Positions 1 to 9,106 of a stretch of DNA of 64,000 nt are shown here, piece by piece. The notes below the pieces were generated by a model. That model was not told where the DNA came from, did no database searches, and saw only the letters and a program-made list of their open reading frames with translations. Made by a program: the position numbers and the translations under genes. Every line of letters begins with the position of its first letter. Within the stretch, counting starts at the first letter, position 1. Source of the stretch: Neorhizobium petrolearium (GTDB lineage: Bacteria > Pseudomonadota > Alphaproteobacteria > Rhizobiales > Rhizobiaceae); the NCBI RefSeq assembly GCF_017873175.1, contig NZ_JAGGJW010000004.1, positions 1 to 64,000 on the forward strand. Direction: 5' to 3'.

Positions 1-834
1 GGAGGTGACCGGCGTCACCACCACCTTCGCCTCCAGGAACCGGGCGGCGATCAGGCCGAGAAGATCGCCGCGTAGCACCTCTCCCGTCTCGTCGGTCATC
101 AGCGGCCGGTCGCCGTCGCCGTCGGCCGAGACGATCGTATCGAGCTTGTGTTCCGCCGCCCAGCCCTTCAGGAGGGCAGCGGTCTCAGTCGAGACCGCTT
201 CCGTGTCGACGGGAATGAACTCCGCGGAGCGGCCGAGCGGCACGACATCGGCGCCGTGACCTTCAAGCATCGTCACCAGCAGGTCGCGGGCGACGGTGGA
301 ATGCTGGTAGACGCCGATCCTGAGGCCGGCGAGCGCGCGCTCCGGCAAGAGCCCGGCATAACGGGCGAGGAACAGCGCCTCGGCCTCCGCCGAGTGATCC
401 GGCGCCGTGCCGGGTGTCGCATCGATCTCCTGCTCCTCGAACCCGGCCGCGATCGCGCCGATGCGGGCCTCGTCCTGCTTGTCGATCTCGCCGTCGGGGC
501 GGTAGAACTTGATGCCGTTGCGGTCGGCCGGGATATGCGACCCGGTTACCATCAGCGAGGCGGCGCCGAGCTTCAGCCCGTAAAGCGCCAGCGCCGGGGT
601 CGGCACCGCGCCGCAATCGACCGGCGACAGGCCGGCACGCTGCAGGGCGCCAACAACGGTCGCGGCAATCCCCGGGCTCGATGCCCGGAAATCGCGACCG
701 ACCAGCATGACGTCACCCGCCTTTGCCGCACCCGTTTCGATCAAATGCCGCGCAAACGCTTGCGTATAGAGCGACGACGCCCGGCCCTCCAGGGCCGCCA
801 CAAGTCCACGAAGACCACTTGTGCCGAACTTCAT
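1..834 (-). CDS. Phosphomannomutase / phosphoglucomutase family protein (C-terminus cut by window edge)
   Basis: Alpha-D-phosphohexomutase that would interconvert mannose-6-P and mannose-1-P (or the glucose pair), feeding GDP-mannose or other sugar nucleotides to the neighbouring polysaccharide genes. The ATG is at 832-834 and the protein opens MKFGTSGLRGL, the usual N-terminus of the family. The catalytic phosphoserine loop reads VTGSHIPADRNGIKFY and the metal loop reads DGDGDRPLM, so domains 1 to 3 are present. The last domain lies off the left edge, so the length cannot be judged. It is the last gene of a minus-strand run that also holds an unknown protein, a GT4 enzyme, an FkbM methyltransferase and a Wza-like lipoprotein. 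Substrate (Man or Glc) cannot be decided from sequence alone. Confidence 0.9.
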   Translation of the reverse strand, partial: MKFGTSGLRGLVAALEGRASSLYTQAFARHLIETGAAKAGDVMLVGRDFRASSPGIAATVVGALQRAGLSPVDCGAVPTPALALYGLKLGAASLMVTGSHIPADRNGIKFYRPDGEIDKQDEARIGAIAAGFEEQEIDATPGTAPDHSAEAEALFLARYAGLLPERALAGLRIGVYQHSTVARDLLVTMLEGHGADVVPLGRSAEFIPVDTEAVSTETAALLKGWAAEHKLDTIVSADGDGDRPLMTDETGEVLRGDLLGLIAARFLEAKVVVTPVTS

Positions 835-864
835 GAAGTACCGCCTAACAGAAAGAGAGAGAGA

Positions 865-1923
865 TCATGCGGCCCGGCGCCAATCAGCCGACCAGCGTGA
901 GAGGCGACCCTCAATCGCGCCACCGTCCATCAATACCCGGACTTCGATTGCCGTCCTGGGCTCCACTATCTCCACAGGGATGACCGCTTCGAACGAGCCG
1001 ACACCCTGTGGGCAGACTCGACGCGTGGCGAGCAGGTCCGACGAGTGGACCTCGATCGAAAATATCTGGCCATAGCAGTCCTGTTCGACGTCGAAGAGCA
1101 GCCTGACATCCCAGTGCCCAGCGGGAAGATGGAAATAGGGGCCATAGACGAGGCAGCGGGCGCCACCGGTAAGATCGATCGTCTCACCAATTAAATAGTC
1201 TCCAGGCCGATCACCCGAAAAAAATGTCCAGGCGGGCCACGAGACGGTTCGCGCCTGCATTTCCGGGCGCCCGAGCTCCAGCGGAAGCAGAACCTTCTCG
1301 GCAGCCTCACGCAAAGACGGATCGAGATCAGCGCCATTTCCTAGCGGTGGCATGTATCCCGCAATGATTGCCGCAGCAGCCTCTTCAAGCCTCGGCGGAG
1401 CCAGGGGCCTTGCCTCGCCCGACACCGCCAATCCGATATGCTGCAGGGCCGATGTCATTTGATTGCGGGTGAGGCCGATACCGTAGTGCTGATCTATTCG
1501 CTGCAACAGCCAGTCGATACCACCCATTCCCCTAGCGTCGTTACGACGCATGACGAGTGCGGCGGGCGCCGTGGCAAAGGGCTCCAGACAGGCCAGACTC
1601 GCCGAAACCGCCCTGACCAGCGCCAGATCCTGCTGATCGGAGGAACGGGCAAGGTAGGATACGGCGTCGACAGGATTTTCAAGAAAAAGCAGGAACGGCA
1701 CGTTCATTCGCATAATCAGTTCCGACAACCTCGCTTCCGGAAACTGGGAGAGAAGAAGGGCATGCTTTTTCTCTCGCTTCTGGACAAAATGCCTGAGGTC
1801 CCCGATCGTGTCTGCGGATATGATCGCATAGTCTCCGAAGACTTCACGCGCCACGGCATGCAGTGCGGCAAACCCCCAGGACGACATCACACCCGGCATG
1901 CCGAAACCACAAAGGACGGTCAT
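865..1923 (-). CDS. Unknown polysaccharide-locus protein, sulfotransferase-like N-terminus and shared C-terminal domain
   Basis: A 352-residue protein I do not recognise with certainty. The start ATG has an AAGGAG ribosome-binding site 8 bases upstream. The N-terminal third (CGFGMPGVMSSWGFAAL, then FLLFLENPVDAVSYL) has the rhythm of PAPS-dependent sulfotransferases, but the usual GT/S-T-W phosphate loop is not intact, so catalysis is doubtful. The last ~100 residues contain a GP-x5-G-x-W-x-L-x-L pattern that lines up with the C-terminus of the unknown protein encoded at 16347-17324, suggesting a shared beta-sandwich, possibly carbohydrate-binding, domain. It sits 24 bases after the GT4 gene and 30 bases before the phosphomannomutase gene, so it is probably cotranscribed with glycan-building genes. 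Confidence 0.75.
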   Translation of the reverse strand: MTVLCGFGMPGVMSSWGFAALHAVAREVFGDYAIISADTIGDLRHFVQKREKKHALLLSQFPEARLSELIMRMNVPFLLFLENPVDAVSYLARSSDQQDLALVRAVSASLACLEPFATAPAALVMRRNDARGMGGIDWLLQRIDQHYGIGLTRNQMTSALQHIGLAVSGEARPLAPPRLEEAAAAIIAGYMPPLGNGADLDPSLREAAEKVLLPLELGRPEMQARTVSWPAWTFFSGDRPGDYLIGETIDLTGGARCLVYGPYFHLPAGHWDVRLLFDVEQDCYGQIFSIEVHSSDLLATRRVCPQGVGSFEAVIPVEIVEPRTAIEVRVLMDGGAIEGRLSRWSADWRRAA

Positions 1924-1947
1924 GATGAGACTCCTTGCGCCATGGTT

Positions 1948-3282
1948 CTAGAGCGATCCCCGAAACAGGGAATCATAAAACGTTCCTACTTTCTTTTCAT
2001 ATTGATCGGCGGAGAAGCGGTCTGCCTGCGCCGGTCCGGCGCGGGATAGCTCGAGGCAGAGATCATCGTCACCCGCGAGGCTGGAAAGCGCCTTGCGCAT
2101 CTCGTCCGTATTATATGGATCCACAAGCAAGGCGCCTTTGCCCGCTATCTCGGGAATCGATCCTTCCGTCGAGCTGAGAACCGGGGTTCCAAGTTGCATC
2201 GATTCCAAAACGGGCAGGCCGAACCCTTCATAAAGCGAAGGAAAGACAACGGCCCGCGCCCCTCTTATGAGGCTCACAAGCATGGGATAGGATACAAAAT
2301 CGAAGCGCTGGATACGGCGTTGCGGAATGATCCTGTCCCTGTCACGCAAAAAGAAGCGGAACCGCTCCTCCTCGATGAGCTGTTGGGTTTCGGCTCCCTT
2401 CCAGCCCGGCGCGCCGACGATGATAAGCGGCAGGTCCACCTTAGCCGACAGATAGGCGTCGACTAGACGCGAGATGTTCTTCTTCGGCTCGAAAGCCCCG
2501 AAGAAGAGGAAATATTTCTTCCAGTCCAGACGGAAGATTCCCGCCAGCTCATCCGCTACCATGTCTTCCGGTTTGTCGCGCAGCGCGTGCGGCACATGAA
2601 CAGCCTGGTAGATGTTGCTGACTCGTTTTTCCTCCACGCCGAGCACCTTGATGATGTCGGCACGGGATGTCTCGGACACCGTGACAATATGGTCTGCCTT
2701 TCGTACCAGCGCGCGCAACATCTTGTAATGATAACGTTTATCGTCTTCGGTCAGGTAGGGCAACCTGAGCGGAACGAGGTCATGGATCGTATAGATATTC
2801 AGCGCCTTCCTGGCCGCGAGAGGCATGGGATAAGTGCAGTGTAGGAGATCCGGCTGCTTCTCGAAGCTCATGGTGAGTCTGCCGCCGTAGCGCTTGAAGT
2901 GACGGCGGGAAAGACTGAAGAGATCGCTGGCGGCATAGAGGAATTCGGCGTCGCCGATCTGCGCCTTAAGCGACTTCAGGATGACCGTTCCGTTCAAGGG
3001 TATGGGAACAGGCCTGATACCGAACGGAGCAGCGACGCGTCGTCTCAGCCAGCGCCGCGTCGTGGAAAGCGGCCCGGCCGGCTCCTGCTGCGCATTGTCG
3101 TCGAAAAGAACGATCTCCCGCAACATCGGGTCGCGCGGGATGTTGCTCTGAATACCGTAGACGACCCCCGTATGGTAACCGAGCGCGCGGGCGGTCGTCA
3201 GCAGGCTCCTGGCGTAAGTGGCGACGCCGGTGCCCTTCTTGAGCGAAAGGTTGAGCCCATCATACAGGATCGTCCGGGACAT
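1948..3282 (-). CDS. GT4-family glycosyltransferase
   Basis: A 444-residue retaining glycosyltransferase of the GT-B fold, expected to add a sugar to the growing capsule repeat on the cytoplasmic side. The C-terminal donor-binding domain shows FFGAFEPKKNISRLVDAY, IIVGAPGWKG and the E-x7-E signature in SLYEGFGLPVLESMQLGTPV. The N-terminus MSRTILYDGLNLSLKKGTGV carries the usual acceptor-side G-T-G-V loop. The reading frame stays open upstream to 3582, but that part is low-complexity shadow of the FkbM gene; ATG 3280-3282 has a GGAGAA site in front and the family N-terminus, so I use it. Donor sugar unknown; a mannosyl donor would fit the nearby phosphomannomutase. Confidence 0.9.
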   Translation of the reverse strand: MSRTILYDGLNLSLKKGTGVATYARSLLTTARALGYHTGVVYGIQSNIPRDPMLREIVLFDDNAQQEPAGPLSTTRRWLRRRVAAPFGIRPVPIPLNGTVILKSLKAQIGDAEFLYAASDLFSLSRRHFKRYGGRLTMSFEKQPDLLHCTYPMPLAARKALNIYTIHDLVPLRLPYLTEDDKRYHYKMLRALVRKADHIVTVSETSRADIIKVLGVEEKRVSNIYQAVHVPHALRDKPEDMVADELAGIFRLDWKKYFLFFGAFEPKKNISRLVDAYLSAKVDLPLIIVGAPGWKGAETQQLIEEERFRFFLRDRDRIIPQRRIQRFDFVSYPMLVSLIRGARAVVFPSLYEGFGLPVLESMQLGTPVLSSTEGSIPEIAGKGALLVDPYNTDEMRKALSSLAGDDDLCLELSRAGPAQADRFSADQYEKKVGTFYDSLFRGSL

Positions 3283-3322
3283 CGTGCTTTCTCCTACGCG
3301 TTCTGGCTGCCCCGATGTCATC

Positions 3323-4186
3323 TCAGGCCGGCTCATCACGGGAAAGGACCAGAAGGCAATCATCCTTGGCATAAATGGACAGGAGATCGCCTCGCTGAAC
3401 CGAAACGGCCTTGCCGCTGAAATCAAGGCGCCGGAGCGTGCCATACACGGCCGCAAGCCGGTCGATGAACCCGCCCGGATCCACATAACGCGCGGCGTTG
3501 AATTCCACGACGATGATCGGTTGATGACGGGTGATGGTTTCCTGCATTCCCTCAAATATGCCTTCCTCGGCACCCTCCGCATCGATCTTGATGAAATCGA
3601 TCCGCGATGACGCAGAGCTAAGCCTGTCGAGTGTCGTGAGGGGAACCCTGACGATCTTTCCGTGCTCGGCGCCAGTAGTGAAACCTTCGGAAACGATCAG
3701 AGCATTCTTCGGCTCGTTATGCGGGACGTAAAGCGGAGCCCAGCCTTCCGCAGAACGGCCGAGAGCGGCCCGCTCGATCCGTGTGCGCCCAGAAAACCCG
3801 TTGATTTCGATGCTGCGGCTCAACATGTCCGCCGCATGAGGGTTGGGCTCTACCGAAATAAGCCAGCCGTCCTCCCCCGCAAGCTCGGCCAAAAGAACCG
3901 AGTAGTAACCGAAATTCGCGCCTACATCGACGGCGGTCATCCCTCGTTTCACATTACGGGCGCAAAAGAGCGTCAGCCAGATTTCCCAGAAACCATCCAG
4001 GAGAATATGTGAGCCAAACCCCCTGTCGCGCGTGTCGATATAAAGCTTGTAGCGGCCGAGCACACGGACTAGGGCCGTATGGTCCCCGAGATAGGCGCTC
4101 GCCACACGCTGCAGGATCGCCGCCTCGGCCTGATCTCGATCGAAAGCCATGAGCTCATGGAGATGAAGCAGGGTGGAAGAGTTCAT
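3323..4186 (-). CDS. FkbM-family methyltransferase
   Basis: A 287-residue SAM-dependent methyltransferase of the FkbM type, which usually O-methylates sugars. The SAM-binding motif I is VDVGANFGYYSVLLAEL at about residues 86-102, the acidic motif SVEPNPHAADML follows, and DFIKIDAEGAEEGIFEGM is the FkbM hallmark. The start at ATG 4184-4186 has a GGAGG site 7 bases upstream; longer in-frame starts up to 4279 exist but lack a site. It lies between the GT4 gene (40 bases downstream) and the Wza-like gene (132 bases upstream). A second FkbM gene is at 11040-12080. Confidence 0.88.
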   Translation of the reverse strand: MNSSTLLHLHELMAFDRDQAEAAILQRVASAYLGDHTALVRVLGRYKLYIDTRDRGFGSHILLDGFWEIWLTLFCARNVKRGMTAVDVGANFGYYSVLLAELAGEDGWLISVEPNPHAADMLSRSIEINGFSGRTRIERAALGRSAEGWAPLYVPHNEPKNALIVSEGFTTGAEHGKIVRVPLTTLDRLSSASSRIDFIKIDAEGAEEGIFEGMQETITRHQPIIVVEFNAARYVDPGGFIDRLAAVYGTLRRLDFSGKAVSVQRGDLLSIYAKDDCLLVLSRDEPA

Positions 4187-4318
4187 GTCAGGCCTCCATC
4201 GCAATCGCCTGCCCCAGGCATGCAACAAGCCCATCGTCAATGCGGTCCCTTCCTTTCGCTCCGGCACGCGTCTCGGCACTCTCGATCGATAAACCCAACA
4301 ACCTGGCCTCCATTGGCA

Positions 4319-5494
4319 TCAATTCGCCGCAGCTATGCCGATAGACGTGGCGGAGAGTGCAGGTCCGCTGATCCCCTGGAACAGCGAAAGAAACTTCTGC
4401 AGTTCGATACCGGACGCATTGGAAACATAGATGATATCGCGCGGCTGAATGTCGAAATCCTGCATAGCAAGCAGCGTCGCCGCGCTCTTCAGATTGAAGC
4501 GATAGACGATCGGAACCGGATCGGCCCGGTGCAGGATCGGGTTTCCGGAAGGTACAACGCGGCTTGCGATGGCACGCGGTTCGTAGCGAAGAAGGAATAC
4601 ACCAGCCGCATCGGCACGATTGTCAAGCAGCCCACCTGCGCGCGCCAACGCGTTCGCCATGGTGACGCGCAAGGAGCTGAACTGCACTTCGGCATTTTGG
4701 CCGGTTGCTCCCAGAATCGTATAGGTCCGTGGCTCCTGCACGACCGTCACCACGTCACCCGGGCGTAACCGAACATTCTCATGCGGATTGCGGACAATCG
4801 CCTCAAAGGGGATGCTGAGCGTCGTGCCCTTCCGCGTCAGGTATACGACGCTTTCGTTCACGCTCGCCCGCAATCCTCCGGCGGCGGCAACCGCGTCTAG
4901 TATGCGATCTCCCGCCGGCGACAATGCCACGCGGGCGCCACCTGCAACCTCGCCCGTGACCGTTACCGTGTTGGCCGTGCTCTGCTGTACCGTCACTAGA
5001 GCCTGTGGCATCACGGCCTTGCCGGCCAGTGACGATACCACAAGTCGTTCGACCTCGGCAGGTGTCCGACCGGCGGCGACGACGCGCCCCACATAAGGCA
5101 CGGCTATCGTCCTGTCGCCATTGACGACCTGCTGCGGAATGGTCACAGAACCGCCCGACGCTTGCTGTTGTCCCGCCGCCGTGGCCGCAGTGCCAAAAAG
5201 GGTGCCGGGCGGGGCCTCCCAGAGACTGACCGAGACCACATCCCCGACCGAAATTCGAAGACCCGGATCGCGCGCGCCCTCACCGAAATGGGCAACCAGG
5301 CTCGATTTCGGTCGCGCCATGTTCCTCACCTGCACCTGCGATGTGACATCGACCATGGCGAAGGCTGGCGGTGTCCCGCCTGTGCCGCTTTTGGCCTCTT
5401 CCAAAACGGCGGCGGTTTTCGGGCCAGCCGCTGGTAACGCGCAACCTGTCAAAAGGGAGGCGGCAACACACAAGACAACTAATAGTAACTGCAT
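4319..5494 (-). CDS. Wza/KpsD-type polysaccharide export lipoprotein
   Basis: Outer-membrane polysaccharide secretin of the Poly_export/SLBB family, 391 residues, expected to form the outer-membrane channel for capsule release. It starts with a lipoprotein signal, MQLLLVVLCVAASLLTGCAL, with the lipobox Cys at residue 18. The Poly_export core is visible in RISVGDVVSVSLWEAPPGTLFG and the SLBB repeats in VTVTGEVAGGARVALSPAG and YTILGATGQNAEVQF. A ribosome-binding AGGATAGG precedes the ATG and lies inside a 14-base palindrome (5497-5510). It is the first of a minus-strand run ending in phosphomannomutase. A second, divergent paralog is encoded at 56740-57927 beside rkpA. Confidence 0.9.
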   Translation of the reverse strand: MQLLLVVLCVAASLLTGCALPAAGPKTAAVLEEAKSGTGGTPPAFAMVDVTSQVQVRNMARPKSSLVAHFGEGARDPGLRISVGDVVSVSLWEAPPGTLFGTAATAAGQQQASGGSVTIPQQVVNGDRTIAVPYVGRVVAAGRTPAEVERLVVSSLAGKAVMPQALVTVQQSTANTVTVTGEVAGGARVALSPAGDRILDAVAAAGGLRASVNESVVYLTRKGTTLSIPFEAIVRNPHENVRLRPGDVVTVVQEPRTYTILGATGQNAEVQFSSLRVTMANALARAGGLLDNRADAAGVFLLRYEPRAIASRVVPSGNPILHRADPVPIVYRFNLKSAATLLAMQDFDIQPRDIIYVSNASGIELQKFLSLFQGISGPALSATSIGIAAAN

Positions 5495-5496
5495 CG

Positions 5497-5510
5497 CCTA
5501 TCCTGATAGG
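5497..5510. promoter_or_regulatory. Palindrome over the ribosome-binding site of the Wza-like gene
   Basis: CCTATC-CT-GATAGG is a perfect 6+6 inverted repeat lying exactly on the AGGATAGG ribosome-binding site, just before the ATG at 5494. It could be an operator or a small hairpin that limits translation; it may also be chance. Confidence 0.3.
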
Positions 5511-5551
5511 TCACGAGAGGTCGCGGGGTGGGAATGCGGTCCTGAACGTAG

Positions 5552-6562
5552 TCAGGTCCCGATCTCGTCTTGATACCCCCGAGCGAAGCGGAGATTGGAT
5601 GAGGGGCTGAGGCCGTAAGCGCTTTTGTAAAGGACAGAAAATCTTCCAGGATTGGAGAACTGCAGACTCATTGCCAAATCGGTTATGCTTTCCGCCTGAC
5701 CGCCTCTGATTGCACCATGAGCAGCGGCAAGCCGGTAGTTACACAATATGCCCATCGGCGTATCTCCGCGATAAATCCGGAACATCCTCTGCAACGCCCG
5801 GGGGCTGCACCCTGCTGCATTGGCCAAATCTTCCAGCATGACGGCATTGCGGAGATTGTCCCTCATGAAAGCTTCCGCCTTCAAAAGCTGTCGCGGCGCT
5901 TCCTTGAGTGCCGCTCGGCCGAAGGCGTACGCCAGATTATGAGGGAGTTTGGCGAATAATTTGGCTAGGATAAGCTGCTTATAGGCTTTGGCCAGCATCA
6001 TCCTTTCGGCGGGGCGGGCGAGTTTCAAGTCCTTTTCCGCCTGACGGAGGGTCTGATAGAAGCCTTGAGCGTCGCCCTGGCGGAAGTTTGTCGGCGGCAG
6101 CGCGAACTCCTGCACGTAAGGCGCCCCTGTCAATTCCTCGAAATGCTCCCGCAGCCCCGTCGTCGATATCCGCAGCAGGAGCCACGAACTTCGTGATTGA
6201 ATGCTGACCCGGCTCCCAGCCAACTCGTTGACGCTCGCGACCTGGTTCGGCGCGACACGCAATATCTTGCGCGTTCGCCTATTATGCATTTCAAGGCCAC
6301 CCGCCAGCAGGAACACGATACTGACACGAGGCGCATCACGCTTGACTACGGCTTCAAGACGGGAGGAATGCTCCGCACTGACTATCGCTACCGACTCGAC
6401 GGACTGCCGATCGATCTTGAAAGAGTAGTCCCCGCCCTCCTCCTGAGGCGCCGTCCATCTCCAATTCGGCTCAAAAACCTCAAGGTTACGAACAATTGCA
6501 TCGCGCGAATATGCCTCAAAGCCGCTGACGCACTGCTCGACAATTCTCCCCAATTGGACCAT
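5552..6562 (-). CDS. AraC-family transcriptional regulator
   Basis: A 336-residue DNA-binding regulator. The N-terminal part (about residues 70-190, with [14 protein letters not shown] and [22 protein letters not shown]) matches the AraC_binding_2 type ligand domain. The C-terminal ~100 residues carry two helix-turn-helix units, including [19 protein letters not shown] and [20 protein letters not shown]. The ATG has a GGGATAG site upstream. It ends 57 bases before the Wza-like gene in the same direction, so it may control, or be cotranscribed with, the export/glycosyltransferase run. Nested repeats lie 60-100 bases upstream of its start (6622-6666). Confidence 0.9.
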   Translation of the reverse strand: MVQLGRIVEQCVSGFEAYSRDAIVRNLEVFEPNWRWTAPQEEGGDYSFKIDRQSVESVAIVSAEHSSRLEAVVKRDAPRVSIVFLLAGGLEMHNRRTRKILRVAPNQVASVNELAGSRVSIQSRSSWLLLRISTTGLREHFEELTGAPYVQEFALPPTNFRQGDAQGFYQTLRQAEKDLKLARPAERMMLAKAYKQLILAKLFAKLPHNLAYAFGRAALKEAPRQLLKAEAFMRDNLRNAVMLEDLANAAGCSPRALQRMFRIYRGDTPMGILCNYRLAAAHGAIRGGQAESITDLAMSLQFSNPGRFSVLYKSAYGLSPSSNLRFARGYQDEIGT

Positions 6563-6621
6563 TGTGCTATCCCGAATAAAATCTGACGTTGCAGCCTTTT
6601 CATCGCCGCCAACAGTTTTTC

Positions 6622-6666
6622 GACTAGGTCAGATACCGCATATGCTGTCATGACTAAGTCATATGC
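6622..6666. promoter_or_regulatory. Candidate operator of the AraC gene (direct plus nested inverted repeats)
   Basis: GACTAGGTCA at 6622-6631 and GACTAAGTCA at 6652-6661 are 9/10 identical direct repeats exactly 30 bases apart, three helical turns. The second lies within ATGAC-TAA-GTCAT (6650-6662), and an outer pair GCATATG / CATATGC (6638-6644 and 6660-6666) surrounds it. The site is 60-104 bases upstream of the AraC start codon, as expected for an autoregulatory AraC-type site. Confidence 0.45.
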
Positions 6667-7113
6667 GCAGCCCCCCCTGACAACCTCACATGCAATATAC
6701 CAAGCAGCTAAACTCCATAATTTATTGCTGAATTAGCATGGGCTTTCGGCTTTGACAGTACAAATAATGCCGCGACTATACAGATTGGTGCCTCTCGGCT
6801 TTTCCCCGGCGATTTCAAATTACGATCAACAAAGGGTAAAATCAGCTGCACTTTCTCCACCTCATGCAAAGCGACCGAAAAACATCTTATAGTTGTATTT
6901 ACTATGCAAATATAAGAGAAACTCGAGCTGGTAAGTTCTGTCCCAGCGCGAGGCCGCAAAAAAAGAGCCCGCATGCGCAAGAGGAGTGGCCGACATCAAT
7001 ATATCTGACCAACTCCTCTATCGAGGGAAATGAGATATTGATCGCCCCATGGCGATCAAAGTATTTACTTAAATATATATAATATTTCCTGATATTTTTA
7101 CATAATAACACGC

Positions 7114-7146
7114 AATAAGATTGACCTTTTTTGGGTCGATCTTATT
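7114..7146 (-). terminator. Hairpin downstream of kpsT
   Basis: AATAAGATTGACC (7114-7126) pairs with GGTCGATCTTATT (7134-7146): a 13-base stem with one wobble position around a T-rich 7-base loop, 27 bases after the kpsT stop. There is no clear U-run after the stem, so it is a probable rather than certain terminator; it could also protect the mRNA end. Confidence 0.5.
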
Positions 7147-7172
7147 TCCCACTGACAAAATTCAGAAGATAC

Positions 7173-7904
7173 TTATAAAGTGGAATAGATGGCAAATGCC
7201 TGTTCGATATTTTTAAACACGCGGCCCCGGCCGTTTCGCAACACCAGAGCCGACGTGCAGAGATCACCAATAACATTGAGGTTATGACCGACAATGATCA
7301 TTGAGCGATCCTTGCGCTTAACGAAAAGCTCCTCGAACGATCGAGTCTGAAACCGCCTGTCACCGACGGCAATCACCTCATCGATAAGATAACAGTCGAA
7401 ATCAATGGCAAGCGACATGCCGAAGGCAAGTCGTGCACGCATTCCTGACGAATAGGTTCTGATAGGCATGCGCAAGTATTTGCCAAGCTCGCTGAAAGTT
7501 TCTACCGATTCGCGAATTTCTTCGAATGGCTTGTCGTATATGCGGCACAGAAAGCGCATGCAGTCGAAACCCGTCATCGATCCGCTGAAACCGCCGCTCA
7601 ACGCGATCGGCCAAGACATGGACATGGTTCGCACAATCCTGCCGGACGTGGGTTCTTCTATGCCGGCCAAAAGGCGGACCAGCGTCGACTTGCCGGCACC
7701 ATTGTGGCCCAGGACCGCGATCTTCTCGCCGCGCCCAATCTTGAAGGTTATGCCATCCAGCACGCGACGCATCCGCCCGTGAACCGGGTACTCCTTGACG
7801 AGATTTAGGACGCTGATACCCCCTTGGGATTCTGGCAGGTCATTTTTCCCGACCGGCTCGAAGGCCGGCGCGAACTTGGCAAGACTTGTGGGGATATCGT
7901 TCAT
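7173..7904 (-). CDS. kpsT: Capsule ABC transporter ATP-binding protein (KpsT-like)
   Basis: A 243-residue ATPase of the polysaccharide-export ABC-2 class that would power glycan transfer through the KpsM-type permease encoded at 13294-14103. Walker A is GHNGAGKST, the ABC signature is YSSGMRARL, Walker B is CYLIDEVIAVGD and the H-loop is IIVGHN. The ATG (7902-7904) overlaps the stop of the KpsE-like gene as ATGA, so the two are translationally coupled; the frame remains open further upstream, but that is overlap with kpsE. It is unusual that the ATPase and its permease partner are separated by about 6 kb and lie in different transcripts. Confidence 0.9.
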   Translation of the reverse strand: MNDIPTSLAKFAPAFEPVGKNDLPESQGGISVLNLVKEYPVHGRMRRVLDGITFKIGRGEKIAVLGHNGAGKSTLVRLLAGIEEPTSGRIVRTMSMSWPIALSGGFSGSMTGFDCMRFLCRIYDKPFEEIRESVETFSELGKYLRMPIRTYSSGMRARLAFGMSLAIDFDCYLIDEVIAVGDRRFQTRSFEELFVKRKDRSMIIVGHNLNVIGDLCTSALVLRNGRGRVFKNIEQAFAIYSTL

Positions 7905-9106
7905 TGCGAAGCCGCATGCTCCAGAACCTGAGCAATCCAAAGACGCACGATCCAATAGGCTGCCCCACACAAAGCAAGAAACATCAAGAATGACACTATG
8001 CGCTTTGGGTACAATGGATGGTCAGGCAGGCTTGGATCGGCGATGCGCTCGAGATAGAGTTGCTGACGCTGCGCATCGATTTTTGCGTTTTCCAGCGAAG
8101 CCGTTGCAGATGTCAGCATTTTGGCTGCCATCTCGCGCTCCAGCAAAAGCTGTTCGTACTGAGCGATCCTTGGCGCCATGGAATTGTCGCTCCCAACAAT
8201 TTGGGAGCGTTCGTTACTGATCTGCCTCTCCACGGCATCCACGCGCGCGCGCAACGCTTCTCTCTGAGGGCTCTGCGGTGCCTGCTCGTCAAGGGCCATC
8301 AGGCGCGCCTTATTGGCGGCCACTTCGTCCGAAAGTCGTGCAATCAGGTCAAGAGCTGTGGCCGATTGCTTGGTCGGATCGACAAGCGCTTCCCGATTCC
8401 GAAAATCCGTCAGGCGGCTTTGCACAAGGGCCAACTGAACTTCGCTGTCTTCCATCTCGGCCTGCGCATAGCGGATGGCATCCAGCCTTGCCCGATCGTT
8501 GAGCCGATTGATAAGCGCCTCGGCGTGCTGAAGGAGGGCCTCGCCCAGATTGCGGGCATCTTCCGCCCGAAAGGCACGCACCTCCAAGGTGCTTACGCCA
8601 CTGCCGCTATCGGTCTGAACCTTGACAAAGCGCAGGTAGTGCCGGAAGAGATTCTCACTGTTCTCTTCACCCCAAGGCAGTGGAAAACGTGTCAGGAAAT
8701 CCGCCTCGGGACGCGATAGAATATCCTTCAGCCCGTTGTGTTCTATCAATTGATCCAGGGCAGCCCGAGACAACATGAACTCGCTGACGATATAACTGTC
8801 GTCCTGGGCCCGAACAAAACCCGTGCTCTGCAACAAGCCGCTCAACAGCCCCGTTGCGTTCCGATTGGGGCTTCTTATCACGAACTGCGTTTCGGAGACA
8901 TATTGATCGGCACCGATGAAGGCATAATAGGCGCCTGCGGCCACTCCCGGAATGATGACCATAAGAAGGAGGAGGAGGTGGTCGCGAAGCCATCGCAAGG
9001 CCAGCCTCCATGGAGCGATCTGTTCGCTTGGCGCCTTGTCCAAAGAGCGCAGGCTTACCAGCGTGACAAAATCGGTGAATTCCTTGTTGTTCTCAATACG
9101 GCTCAT
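7901..9106 (-). CDS. kpsE: KpsE-like inner-membrane capsule export protein (copy 1)
   Basis: A 401-residue membrane-periplasmic adaptor of the Wzz/KpsE class, expected to link the ABC transporter with the outer-membrane channel. It has a first membrane segment at about residues 44-65, a long coiled-coil periplasmic part and a C-terminal membrane segment near 375-393. Segments SETQFVIRSPNRNATGLLSG and VGSDNSMAPRIAQYEQLLLE match the second copy at 14279-15472 throughout. The gene is coupled to kpsT through an ATGA overlap. Upstream lies an AT-rich promoter region with three copies of GTCGCAATA. Confidence 0.88.
   Translation of the reverse strand: MSRIENNKEFTDFVTLVSLRSLDKAPSEQIAPWRLALRWLRDHLLLLLMVIIPGVAAGAYYAFIGADQYVSETQFVIRSPNRNATGLLSGLLQSTGFVRAQDDSYIVSEFMLSRAALDQLIEHNGLKDILSRPEADFLTRFPLPWGEENSENLFRHYLRFVKVQTDSGSGVSTLEVRAFRAEDARNLGEALLQHAEALINRLNDRARLDAIRYAQAEMEDSEVQLALVQSRLTDFRNREALVDPTKQSATALDLIARLSDEVAANKARLMALDEQAPQSPQREALRARVDAVERQISNERSQIVGSDNSMAPRIAQYEQLLLEREMAAKMLTSATASLENAKIDAQRQQLYLERIADPSLPDHPLYPKRIVSFLMFLALCGAAYWIVRLWIAQVLEHAASQ

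Larger units (their letters stand above)
6563..7172. other. AT-rich non-coding region between AraC gene and kpsT
   Basis: About 600 bases, markedly more AT-rich than the flanks from about 6700 onward, with no credible gene. It contains direct and inverted repeats next to the AraC promoter (6622-6666), an 11-base word TGCTGAATTAG (6726-6736) that recurs at 9368-9378, and a strong hairpin (7114-7146) behind kpsT. Short open frames here have no ribosome-binding site or family features. Confidence 0.7.
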
